From Deltaproteobacteria bacterium (GTDB taxonomy: Bacteria > Desulfobacterota > DSM-4660 > Desulfatiglandales > HGW-15), in NCBI GenBank assembly GCA_019310525.1, contig JAFDEE010000001.1, forward strand, positions 1 through 64,000: a stretch of 64,000 nt of DNA, written 5' to 3'. Below are positions 1-8,364 of the stretch, piece after piece (the stretch's first letter is position 1; the number at the start of each line of letters is the position of its first letter). Position numbers and translations under genes: made by a program. The notes under the pieces were generated by a model. It worked only from the letters and a program-made list of their open reading frames with translations. It made no database searches and was not told the origin of the DNA.

Positions 1-603
1 AGTGCCTGTCCGCCGGTGTCTGGCGGGAGCGGAGCCATGGACGGCGGAGCGCCTGCCCGCCGGCTTTCTGGTGGGAACGTTAGCGAGGAGAACATCCGCA
101 GCCTCTGCTTTCTGCCGGCCTGCAAAAGAACCTGAATTTGAAAGAAACCGTTATGTATGACTATCTATCTGATTTTATTATTAATGAATAGCAAAACAAT
201 TCTATTCTAGACAGCAATGGTCTATGGTGTATCAAAACATTCACACGAGTGAAGCCTTTTTTCGCTTCGAGTCTTCGGGACAGGGCATCCCGAAGGTCAC
301 CCGTGAAAGGTATCATTGTTGGCCGGGAGTTGGGAAGGGAATTATCGATAACGAACCGGGGAGACATCCGGGTTCTTTTCCCTTGAAAATTTGTTTCTTT
401 CGAGTTCGGCGTGCTCCTTGGGGTGGTTAGTTGAACGGGCTGTTGAATAAGTGCTTCGCTTGTTGCGTTTTCAACAACCTGTGAAGTCCTGGTGGATCAA
501 CCTGGGAGATGAGATTGTGCCCTGGAGAATGGTGGTCACGGGGGGCTTGTGCTGGATGGGAAGGATGGAGAGGCCGATTGAGACGGCCTCCCCCGGCGGG
601 CTC
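1..603. repeat. Gene-free left edge with a partial family-2 repeat
   Basis: No convincing gene lies here. Bases about 25-106 resemble the interior of the family-2 repeat at 10622-10951, about 10790-10860 there: both carry GCGGAGCCATGGACGGCG, a CTTGCCCGC/CCTGCCCGC block and a GGGAACGT(T)AGCG block. Similarity fades near 110, so this is a fragment that may continue left of the window. Around 441-475 there is a short inverted repeat (GTTGAA...TTCAAC). Confidence 0.5.
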
Positions 604-2058
604 CTAGATGAAATGGGCGGAATGTCGGACGCTTTCCTCGACTTCTTTTCCGATTTTCGCGATGGTTTCAGGGGTGAATCCCAGGAGTTTGGACGCTTCG
701 AGATCCTGAAGCTCTGTTTCCCCGTGGTCGATTCCGTCCCCGTACCCGATCCAAGAGGCCATGTGGCTGGCCAGGTTGATGACCAGGCAGGCTTGATCAA
801 GGGGGGAATCGGTCTGGAGGGTGGCCTGTCGGCGGGCCATGTGGATGAATTCATCGGAGAAATTCCAGCGTTTCAGGGTTTCTTCGCTGACCAGAGGGTA
901 TGCTTCCGCGACGTGGGAGAGGACATCGGACAGGTCGAAGGATTCAGCAGGTGCGGTCTCTGAGAGGGCCTTCAGGAGAGGCACCTTTCCGATGTCATGT
1001 ATAAGACCCATCAGGAAGAATCTATCGCTGTCTTTGAATTTCCGGTCTTCGGCGATGGCCTTGGCGGCAAAGGCGCTGGCAAGGGAGTGAAGCCATAGGT
1101 TTTCCATCACCACCCTGTATTCCACCCCCTTCACCTCATAGAGGTCCCTGTAAGCGATCGCCATGATAATCCCCTGAGTTTCCCGAAATCCCAAGAGGGG
1201 AATGGCCCTTCGCACGGAATATATCTCTTCGAGCCTGCGGTACCAGGAAGAGTTGGCCAGGGAAATCAGTTTCAAGGAAATCACCCCGTCCCTTTCAATG
1301 ACTTTGACCAGATCGTCAACACCAGAGGAGGGATCATGGGCCACTTTCTGGATTTCCTGAACGACCCGGGGCAGGTGGGGGAGTTCGATTTTGCCTTCCC
1401 TGAATTTTTCCACGAGATCCATTACCATGCCGCGAAGATCTTCCTCGTCTTCTGCGGCTCCGCCGCCTTCAGTCATCCCGGAAAGGGTTTTCAGGTGGGA
1501 GATAAATTCCTTGAGAAGATCGGGATCAAAGGCCTTTCCAGCCCCCCTTTTCATCTCTTCGATGGCGTCTGAGGGGCTCATTCTGGGGCGCTGGGGGCGG
1601 GTCGAGATCAAGGCGTCGTAAGTGTCGGCCAGTCTCAGGATTCGGGCACCCAGATGAATCGCTCCACCCTTGAGCCCGTCGGGGTATCCTGTGCCGTCAA
1701 AGGCCTCGTGGTGCTGGCGGATGATGGGAAGTATTTCTTTCAGGTGGCGGTTTTTTGAAAGGATTCGCTCGGCCACGACGGGATGCTGCCTTAGAAGGGA
1801 CTTTTCTTCCATGGTCAAATCAACGGGCTTCCGGAGGAGACCCTGGGGCAAATGAACCATTCCGAGGTCATGAAGGAGACCCGCAAGGTAGAGGTTATCT
1901 ATCTCCATTTCAGGGAGACTGAGCTTTTTTCCAAAGGAGACACAGATTCGCGCCACCCGCTCGGAATGCCCTTTAAGGAAGGGATCCTTTTCTTCTATCA
2001 GGGAAACCAGGATCTGGATCAGATCCCTGATATCATTGTCCTTGCCATGCCTTCTCAT
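604..2058 (-). CDS. HD-GYP / HDOD two-domain signalling protein
   Basis: A 484-aa cytoplasmic protein. Residues about 20-190 form an HD-GYP domain, with HD at 63-64 and the full HHExxDGxGYP signature at 116-126; this family hydrolyses cyclic di-GMP. Residues about 225-430 look like an HDOD domain, which acts as a protein-interaction platform in bacterial signalling. There is no receiver or membrane segment, so the input signal is unknown. A GAGGAG ribosome binding site sits just upstream of the ATG. The key HD-GYP residues are present, so phosphodiesterase activity is plausible. It lies upstream of nothing obviously co-transcribed. Confidence 0.85.
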   Translation of the reverse strand: MRRHGKDNDIRDLIQILVSLIEEKDPFLKGHSERVARICVSFGKKLSLPEMEIDNLYLAGLLHDLGMVHLPQGLLRKPVDLTMEEKSLLRQHPVVAERILSKNRHLKEILPIIRQHHEAFDGTGYPDGLKGGAIHLGARILRLADTYDALISTRPQRPRMSPSDAIEEMKRGAGKAFDPDLLKEFISHLKTLSGMTEGGGAAEDEEDLRGMVMDLVEKFREGKIELPHLPRVVQEIQKVAHDPSSGVDDLVKVIERDGVISLKLISLANSSWYRRLEEIYSVRRAIPLLGFRETQGIIMAIAYRDLYEVKGVEYRVVMENLWLHSLASAFAAKAIAEDRKFKDSDRFFLMGLIHDIGKVPLLKALSETAPAESFDLSDVLSHVAEAYPLVSEETLKRWNFSDEFIHMARRQATLQTDSPLDQACLVINLASHMASWIGYGDGIDHGETELQDLEASKLLGFTPETIAKIGKEVEESVRHSAHFI

Positions 2059-2185
2059 GATTCAGGTCTCCTCTCGAAAAAGTTCTTGGAACGGGTGGTT
2101 AGCCGTGGGCTTCCACCTGTTTGCCCGGTCTGGGTGACGGGGTGATAGGATCCCGTGGCTGAAAACCTGCTCGGGTGGAGAGCCT

Positions 2186-2884
2186 TTACCCGATGATCCT
2201 CATAGTGAGCTTGCCGACCCCCTTTTTTAGAAGGGACAATTTCCGGGCCAGTGCATAAGAGAGATCAACGTCGCGGCCCTTTACATAGGGCCCCCGGTCC
2301 GTAACCACGGCCCTGGCCCGTTCACCTGTAAGAGGATTCACCAGTTCGACCCGGGTTCCCAGGGGCAGTTTCTTGTGGGCGATGGTGTTTCCATACATGT
2401 TGAAAAATTCTCCGTTGGCCATGACCTTTCCGTGATGGCTCTTCCCGTACCAGCTCGCAATCACGACCTGTTCCTTCGGATAGGCCGGCCTGCGGATCCT
2501 GAGGGTCTGTCCGGGCCGGATTTTCCTGGGATCCTGGATTCCGTTGTCGCGAATAAGATCTTGAACATTGACGTGAAATCGTTTCACGGCCAAGGCCCAG
2601 AGGGTGTCCCCCGGCTTTATGGTGTATTCGATCCAATCCTCCGTTTTCTCTCTGACTTTCGGTTCAGGAACGGGAAAGGTGGTGAAATCCTCTTTTTTTC
2701 GGTGCACAATGGCCTGAAAGTCCTTCTCTCCCCTTATGACGGCGCCTTCTTTCAAAAACCAGCGACCAGTCCTGGAAGAACGGCCCACGGCCCCGGGGTT
2801 CAATTTGCGAAGGGTCTGCCAGTTCATGTTCATCAGGCCGGTCACCTTTTTGATGGTATCCCCCCTCTGAACTTTGTAGACCAT
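2186..2884 (-). CDS. LysM-LysM-RlpA-like (double-psi beta-barrel) cell-wall protein
   Basis: A 232-aa protein with a LysM-like segment at residues 1-45, a clear LysM repeat at 87-130 and an RlpA-like double-psi beta-barrel from about 141 to the end. RlpA hallmarks are visible: ASWYG (143-147), TDRGPY (195-200) and DVDLS (205-209). LysM binds peptidoglycan, and RlpA proteins of this type can be lytic transglycosylases acting on glycan strands. The start is supported by AAGGAGGG eight bases before ATG. Oddly, no signal peptide or lipobox precedes the first LysM, so export is unexplained unless the true start lies upstream or export is non-classical. Confidence 0.85.
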   Translation of the reverse strand: MVYKVQRGDTIKKVTGLMNMNWQTLRKLNPGAVGRSSRTGRWFLKEGAVIRGEKDFQAIVHRKKEDFTTFPVPEPKVREKTEDWIEYTIKPGDTLWALAVKRFHVNVQDLIRDNGIQDPRKIRPGQTLRIRRPAYPKEQVVIASWYGKSHHGKVMANGEFFNMYGNTIAHKKLPLGTRVELVNPLTGERARAVVTDRGPYVKGRDVDLSYALARKLSLLKKGVGKLTMRIIG

Positions 2885-3312
2885 GGAAAAACCCTCCTTA
2901 CCTTTGTTTCAACCCTGGATTTTGCATCTGCGCTCTTGGATCCGCTTTCTGTTTTTCATCGGCCGGGAGCAGGCCTGTAAGCCTTTCCTCTATGCCCTTG
3001 AAAGTAGTAAAAAAGCAATTATTGTGCCAGGGTACCATGCTCTCCCAGGCCCTTTGGAGTGTGGCTCGATTTCCCGAGAAGACCCAAAAGATTCCTGGGG
3101 TTTTGTCAAAATTATGACGCTGGATCTTGGCGCCTCACCTGTATTCTGGTCCCTTGGGGCCACTGTCCAACCCAAACATCGCCCCAAGCGGTCCCCTGGA
3201 TCCAGGGTTGACCGAGTCCGGGGGGCGGAATATGCTCCTTGACACCCCCAACCAGCCCCTTATATACTTCTTTTACTTGTCCAAAGTGCTCCTCCAGGCG
3301 GTCAGGTTTCCT
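2885..3312. other. Divergent intergenic region
   Basis: This 428-bp gap separates the divergently transcribed LysM-RlpA and protein kinase genes. No gene or well-formed sigma-70 promoter was recognised. An in-frame ATG at 3232 preceded by a G-rich stretch is an alternative kinase start that would add 27 residues. Confidence 0.5.
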
Positions 3313-4605
3313 ATGAATTCATCGGAATTGCCTTACAGTATAGGCAGGTACCAGGTGACCCAGAAACTGGGAAGGGGGGGTATGGGTATTGTTTACCTGG
3401 CCTATGATCCCTTTATTGACCGGATGGTGGCGGTCAAGGTGGCCTCTACGGTTAGTGTCCAGGACGAAAGCCGACTGGAAGAGTTCCGGAGGGAATTCCT
3501 GAACGAGGCCAGGGCGGCCGGAAAATTGCTTCATCCCCACATCGTATCCGTCTATGATGCGGCGGTGGAGAACAACCGTTGTTACCTAGTCATGGAATAC
3601 GTGGATGGCCCTACCCTCAAGAAATTCTGCCGCAAGGACACCTTGCTTCCCATCGAAGAGGTTGTCAAGATTTCCTACCAGTGTGCAAAGGCCCTGGACT
3701 ATGCCCACGAGAACGGGGTCATACACCGGGATATCAAGCCCGGAAACATCATGCTCTCCAGCCGGGGCGAGGTCAAAATCGCTGACTTCGGAATCGCATT
3801 GATCGGGGATCCCGCCGACCTGAACAGTTCAGGAAGCCTGACCGGATCGGCCTCCTATACCTCCCCGGAGCAACTCCGCGATGAGGTCATCACCCCCCAG
3901 GCGGATCTCTTCTCTCTTGGTGTGGTGATGTTTGAACTTCTGGCGGGAAAGAATCCCTTTGAAGCGGATTCAGACGTGGCGACCGTCTATCGTATTACCC
4001 ATGACGATCCTCAACCCCTCAGATCTCTGCGGCCCGATATCCCCGGGACTCTGGAGGCCATCGTCCACCGTGCCTTGGAGAAGGACTTGAAGGAGAGGTA
4101 CGCCACGGCAGGAGAGATCGCTACGGACCTGGGAAATGCCTTCAAACACATCCGTCTCCCAGAGGAAGGGGTAAATCTCGAGAAAAAATTCAATGCCTTA
4201 AAAAGGATTGATTTTTTCAGGGACTTCAATTCCATGGAATTGAGTGAGATCCTGAAAGATACCCAGTGGCTCGAATACGGCGCATCTTCCACGATCCTCA
4301 CCGAGGGGGAAAAGGAGGACGCCTTCTATATCATCGTGGCTGGAGAAGTGGTGGTAAGAAAGATGGGCAAGGCCATCGCCGTTCTCAAGCAGGGAGACTG
4401 TTTCGGGGAAATGGCTTGCCTGGGAAAGGTCCGGAGGACCGCTTCCATCGAGGCGCTCACAGACACCATCCTGATGAAGATAAACGCCTCCATCATCGAC
4501 AAGACCCCCATGGCCACACAGCTCCGCTTCTACAAGGTCTTCACCGGCACCCTTATCCGCCGATTGGCTCAGACGAGCAGACTCCTCTCCCAGGCCTCTC
4601 CCTAA
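3313..4605 (+). CDS. Ser/Thr protein kinase with C-terminal cyclic-nucleotide-binding-like domain
   Basis: From the ATG at 3313 the protein has 430 aa. It is a Hanks-type kinase: glycine loop GRGGMG (20-25), invariant Lys in VAVK (42), HRDIKPGN catalytic loop (138-145), DFG (158-160) and SPEQ in the activation segment. Residues about 290-410 resemble a Crp/cNMP-binding domain, with the GDCFGEMACLG phosphate-binding-cassette-like stretch. No transmembrane helix follows the kinase, unlike PknB-type receptors, so it is probably cytosolic and may respond to a nucleotide or to an oligomeric partner. The ligand is unknown. The start was chosen because the kinase fold begins about ten residues later; its ribosome binding site is weak. 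Confidence 0.85.
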   Translation: MNSSELPYSIGRYQVTQKLGRGGMGIVYLAYDPFIDRMVAVKVASTVSVQDESRLEEFRREFLNEARAAGKLLHPHIVSVYDAAVENNRCYLVMEYVDGPTLKKFCRKDTLLPIEEVVKISYQCAKALDYAHENGVIHRDIKPGNIMLSSRGEVKIADFGIALIGDPADLNSSGSLTGSASYTSPEQLRDEVITPQADLFSLGVVMFELLAGKNPFEADSDVATVYRITHDDPQPLRSLRPDIPGTLEAIVHRALEKDLKERYATAGEIATDLGNAFKHIRLPEEGVNLEKKFNALKRIDFFRDFNSMELSEILKDTQWLEYGASSTILTEGEKEDAFYIIVAGEVVVRKMGKAIAVLKQGDCFGEMACLGKVRRTASIEALTDTILMKINASIIDKTPMATQLRFYKVFTGTLIRRLAQTSRLLSQASP

Positions 4606-4663
4606 CGGCCCGCACCCGGGCGGCTTGCCTTTACAAGGATCTTGAATCTCCGTGTTCCCAGGA

Positions 4664-5098
4664 TCAATACTCTGTCGTGGTTTTCTGCCCTTCGCAGATT
4701 TCCTCGACCGTTTCACTGATCAGCTTTCCGTTTTTCCAAACCCTCTTTGTGACCTTCCGGCACTTGGTGCTTTGATTCACCGGGCCGGGGATGGCCTCCA
4801 CGGCCCCGCCCTGATTGTCGTAATAAACGACTCTCTTGTTGGTCAGGGCGGCTTCCCGGCTCGCCTGGTATGATTGGTCCACGGCATTACCCACGATGGC
4901 GCCGAGCAAGGTGCCCACGGCCGCTCCGATAAGGGTCGATTCCGTATTCCCCCCGATGATCTGCCCGCCGATAGCGCCGACACCCGCGCCGATGGCCGCG
5001 CCCTTCTGGGTATTGTACCGATCCTGAGGTACGGTGGCGCAGCCTGTAAGGATGAAAACAACAGAGAGCACGATCACGAGGGTCCAAAGTTTTTTCAT
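4664..5098 (-). CDS. Glycine-zipper 2TM lipoprotein
   Basis: A 144-aa protein with an N-terminal signal peptide and an LTGC lipobox, so it should be a lipoprotein. Residues about 33-75 are a glycine-zipper helical hairpin (GAAIGAGVGAIGG, then GAAVGTLLGAIVG), as in Rick_17kDa/SlyB/YMGG-type envelope proteins. The remaining 70 residues are polar with two cysteines (C112 region and near the C-terminus) that could form a disulfide. A GGAGGA ribosome binding site precedes the ATG. The role is likely structural or stress-related in the outer membrane; no partner is visible. Confidence 0.85.
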   Translation of the reverse strand: MKKLWTLVIVLSVVFILTGCATVPQDRYNTQKGAAIGAGVGAIGGQIIGGNTESTLIGAAVGTLLGAIVGNAVDQSYQASREAALTNKRVVYYDNQGGAVEAIPGPVNQSTKCRKVTKRVWKNGKLISETVEEICEGQKTTTEY

Positions 5099-5476
5099 TC
5101 CTGTTCCTCCCGACTTTTCATGGCTTATCTCCTTACACTAAGCATGATCAGGGAATTTTCAAGCCCGCCCGGAGGTCTGTCAGCCCCCCGGATCCAATCG
5201 CGTACGGAAGAAGACGAATCGATTCATGGCGTCCAGGAGCCCCCGGGAATATGGAGACATGCGGAATTGACGGAATTCCCTTTCCCATTAGCGGCAATCA
5301 CTCACCAGCGGACATAGAGAAAGGTCGTAAGATAATGTTATTATGTCCATCCGACGGCCGGGCGGGACAGTCTGTTATATTTTGACGTTTTTCCTCCCCA
5401 TCGGGTTTACAGTCCGAATGAGAAGGGAGGAGGACCTCCCAAGGGGATCACCCCACCCGGTTTGGAGCCGGTCGAG
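5099..5476. other. Intergenic region, no gene recognised
   Basis: A 378-bp gap between the lipoprotein gene and the DUF89 gene. It has an AT-rich stretch around 5325-5385 but no recognisable coding region, terminator or promoter. Confidence 0.5.
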
Positions 5477-6358
5477 TCAGGGGATGTGAAAGAGTACGGG
5501 ATCAAAGAGGCCCGTGCCGAATAGGTTGCAATAGGGCAGGCATTTGGAGAGGAGCATGAACGTGGTTTTTTCGGTGACGGACGCGGTTTCTTCTCCCAGG
5601 GAATCGAAGTTGCCCCCTCCCTTGGACACGATGATATCGGCACGCTCAAGGAGATCCCTCAGCTCGCCGGAACACCGCTTGAGGGAGGTTCCGGGAAAGG
5701 GGCCCATAATTCCGTTTTCCACCACCTGTGCGACAACCGTGATTCCCGCATCTTCCGCCTCGGTTAGGGTCACGTCGTTCATCGTGGGGATGCTTCTCAC
5801 GACGAAGATCACTTCAAGGGGATACTGGGCCCGGAGGATCTCGATGAGAAGCTTGTCGAAAACGATTTCCCCCGAGTTGTCCCCGAGGTAGACCAGGAGT
5901 TCCGATCTTCCGAGGCGTTCCTTGAAGTCGGCATAGGCCTGCCGGGAGACGGGGACCTGGAGTTGGGCCTTGATCCAGTCCAGGAAATCCGTGGGGTTTT
6001 CCGAAACCATGAGGTCGATCCTGTTTCCCAGGATGGCAAGCTTGATGGCCCCGAAGAGGGGATCCGCATCCTCATGAATAAGGGACCTGATATGGGGCTC
6101 TACCTCGAGTACCCGCTTGTTTTGCTTCCACTTGAGCAAGGAAAAGGGATCCGGGCTGTCCGCAGCCTTCATGATGATCTTCATCACCCCTTCGATGAGG
6201 GCGGGACTGACCACGTTCCAGTCTTCACCCCGGAGTCCGGGAAGTTCCGCGATTCTCCGGTAAAGGCTCCGCATCCTGGTTTCATCCAGCTTGAGGGCTC
6301 TCATCGCCGTTACGGACATCCGCAACACACAGGGGATGCAATCCGGCTTGATAAGCAT
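5477..6358 (-). CDS. DUF89 / ARMT1-like metal-dependent phosphatase family protein
   Basis: A 293-aa protein from the ATG at 6358, which is preceded by GGGAG at good spacing; an upstream in-frame ATG at 6394 is less likely. It starts with a conserved CxxC (residues 7 and 10), and carries the family blocks YLGDNSGEIVFD and SKGGGNFDSL. DUF89 proteins are metal-dependent phosphatases thought to remove damaged or unwanted sugar and cofactor phosphates; the prokaryotic CxxC branch is uncharacterised. It is the last gene of the large minus-strand cluster, about 200 bp after the duplicated-domain gene. A phosphatase next to a kinase-like dikinase could clear a dead-end phosphoester, but that link is inference. 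Confidence 0.85.
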   Translation of the reverse strand: MLIKPDCIPCVLRMSVTAMRALKLDETRMRSLYRRIAELPGLRGEDWNVVSPALIEGVMKIIMKAADSPDPFSLLKWKQNKRVLEVEPHIRSLIHEDADPLFGAIKLAILGNRIDLMVSENPTDFLDWIKAQLQVPVSRQAYADFKERLGRSELLVYLGDNSGEIVFDKLLIEILRAQYPLEVIFVVRSIPTMNDVTLTEAEDAGITVVAQVVENGIMGPFPGTSLKRCSGELRDLLERADIIVSKGGGNFDSLGEETASVTEKTTFMLLSKCLPYCNLFGTGLFDPVLFHIP

Positions 6359-6561
6359 GGAAAATCTCCCGATCCTTGGGTTCTTCCGATGCACTGCACC
6401 GGGTTGGGGTTACGCCCGGAGGCGTTTCGTAATCTTCCGCCCAGGCTTAAGGCAAACGCCCTTTTCATCGTCGAGCATCCGGGAAAGACACCCTTTTTCC
6501 TAAGGATCCTGCCGGTGGGTGATAGAGACGATCGTCGGGGTTGGACCGGGGCGGGTGGCCC

Positions 6562-7221
6562 TTAGAAAGTTTTGAGCATCTCCCTCATCAGATAGGGCAC
6601 CTCGATCCTCCCGGTCGGGGCCAGGATCCGGCTGCTGTAATCCGTTGCGTATCTTGTTTTCAGCTTGCGGACCAGGCGCCTGAACTCCGAGGTGTCGATC
6701 GCCTTGGCTATGTCCACAATATTGCTCGCCGTGCCCTCCGCCAGCACCCTGGGGCCTGAACCGATGATGAGCCTCCAGCCCCCGGTGATGGGAACCCCCA
6801 GTTCCTTCATGGCCGGGAGACACTCTTCCTTGACAAAATGATAGTGCTCCTCTTCCATGCCGGGCAGGACGTTGTAATACTGGTTGAACTTCCACACGCC
6901 GGTCTGGATTCGGTAGGGGCCTTCCTGGATCCGTCCGGATGGGGCCCAGACCCTGCTGTCGTACTTCCACACATACTGGAGAAGATTGTTGAAGATCGTT
7001 CGATATTCCTTCCCCGATAGGGTTTTCTTCAGATTGTCCACATTTTCCACCTCGGCCACCGCTACGATGCGGGGGCCCATACCGACCGCCACGTAATACC
7101 CCCCGACCAACCGGAGCCCCAGACCTTCCAGGGTGGGGTTGTATTTCTCGAGAATGAAGGTGGAATAATCGTCGAACTTATTGGGCATCACATCCCAGTA
7201 TTGGGAAAAAAGAATGGGCAT
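6562..7221 (-). CDS. Duplicated alpha/beta-domain protein, paralogue 1 (unknown function)
   Basis: A 219-aa protein, not recognised as a named family. It is an internal duplication: residues 1-101 and about 108-212 share a pattern of QYW/QYY-(D/N)V, then LG..(I/L).GG, GxGPR(I/V), and Y.SR(I/V)xAP(S/T)GRI. The roughly 100-residue repeat, with strands around the QYxDV and GxGP motifs, resembles a ferredoxin-like dimeric alpha-beta barrel unit (NIPSNAP, EthD or ABM type), but that is a fold guess. Paralogues lie at 12956 and 13678 in the same cluster. The start at 7221 is set by GGAGG seven bases upstream. It is cytosolic by sequence (no signal) and follows the dikinase ATP-grasp gene by 49 bp. 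Confidence 0.8.
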   Translation of the reverse strand: MPILFSQYWDVMPNKFDDYSTFILEKYNPTLEGLGLRLVGGYYVAVGMGPRIVAVAEVENVDNLKKTLSGKEYRTIFNNLLQYVWKYDSRVWAPSGRIQEGPYRIQTGVWKFNQYYNVLPGMEEEHYHFVKEECLPAMKELGVPITGGWRLIIGSGPRVLAEGTASNIVDIAKAIDTSEFRRLVRKLKTRYATDYSSRILAPTGRIEVPYLMREMLKTF

Positions 7222-7270
7222 GTTTTCCTCCAAGGTCCCGTTCGGGTGAAAAATGGGTGGTTTCCCGGCG

Positions 7271-8299
7271 TCATCCCATCTTGAATACACGCGTCATGAG
7301 TTCCGCCAGGTATTCGGAGTTCTTTTCTTTTTTCTTCGAATACTTCGCGGGCCGCGTCTGGACCCAGAAGAGATTATCCGGGAAGGGAAGATCGAGGTCA
7401 ATGACCCATTCCATGTCCTGGGGAACGCCGAAATGGGCCTCGACCCTTTTCGCGATACGTGCGATCTCTTCCAGTTCTTCTTTTTCCAGGCAGGGCTTCT
7501 CGACCATTTCCGCCGGCACCCTTGCCGTGCCGGTTCCGTCCTGGGTATAGACCACCATCTTGGTCTTCCGGTTAATGGTACTGTGGACCCGGCCCGTCTC
7601 CTTGTCGATGATAAAGGTGTCAGGGGTGATCTCCCCGCTTACCACGCTCTCCCCGAGGCCCCAGTTCCCCTCCACCACGATCTTGGAAAGATCCCCTGTG
7701 GTGGGCTGGACCGTGAGCGCGACCCCGGCGGACTTGGCGTTGACCATTTTGAGGACGGCCACCCCGATGGGCGCCTTCTCCATCTCCATGCCCTTTTCGA
7801 TCCGGAAGGCGATGGCCCGGGTGGTGAAAGCACTTCCCCAGACCTGGATCACCTTCCGCGCGAGTTGGCCCTTGCCCCTCACGTTCAGGTAGGTTTCCAT
7901 CTGCCCCGGCATGCTCACCGCGCCGCTCGAACGGGTAGCGACGGCTGTATTTTCCTGGCCGACCTGTTCGCAGAGTTCGTCATAGTAGTCCCAGAGTTCC
8001 CGTTTCATATCTTCGGGCATCTTCTTGGATTCAATAACCCCCCTGATGAATCGGCTGGCCTCGATTTGCTTTTCCACCTTGTTCAATTTTCCCTGGTTTT
8101 CGGTGACGTACCGCCTGATCTCGTCCCCGGCCCCGGTTTCCTCCATAAAACGCTCATATCCGTCTACGGAGACGGCGAATCCCGGGGGTACCTTCATCCC
8201 CAAGTGGGTCATCTCTCCCAGGTTGGCGCATTTTTTGCCGACAAGATCGTTGTGTTCGCTTCGGAGTTCACTTAGCCGATAGAGCCATTTCTGTCCCAT
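7271..8299 (-). CDS. Phenylphosphate synthase beta-like subunit (PEP-synthase N-terminal ATP-grasp domain)
   Basis: A 342-aa protein corresponding to only the nucleotide-binding domain of PEP synthase / pyruvate phosphate dikinase: ANLGEM and VPPGFAV near the N-terminus, RSSGA, EGNWGLGE and, near the end, a W-V-Q-T-R-P block. In phenylphosphate synthase of Thauera this piece is a separate 40-kDa subunit that uses ATP to pyrophosphorylate the histidine subunit. The ATG at 8299 has GGGAG at ideal spacing; the ATG at 8305 is too close to it. The gene lies 65 bp after the phosphohistidine subunit, giving the same two-gene split. The substrate phosphorylated here need not be phenol. Confidence 0.85.
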   Translation of the reverse strand: MGQKWLYRLSELRSEHNDLVGKKCANLGEMTHLGMKVPPGFAVSVDGYERFMEETGAGDEIRRYVTENQGKLNKVEKQIEASRFIRGVIESKKMPEDMKRELWDYYDELCEQVGQENTAVATRSSGAVSMPGQMETYLNVRGKGQLARKVIQVWGSAFTTRAIAFRIEKGMEMEKAPIGVAVLKMVNAKSAGVALTVQPTTGDLSKIVVEGNWGLGESVVSGEITPDTFIIDKETGRVHSTINRKTKMVVYTQDGTGTARVPAEMVEKPCLEKEELEEIARIAKRVEAHFGVPQDMEWVIDLDLPFPDNLFWVQTRPAKYSKKKEKNSEYLAELMTRVFKMG

Positions 8300-8364
8300 A
8301 TCCATGCTCCCAAAAGGACCGGCGCCCGAGGCCCGGTGGTCCGGGCGCCCGGCCAGGATACGAG

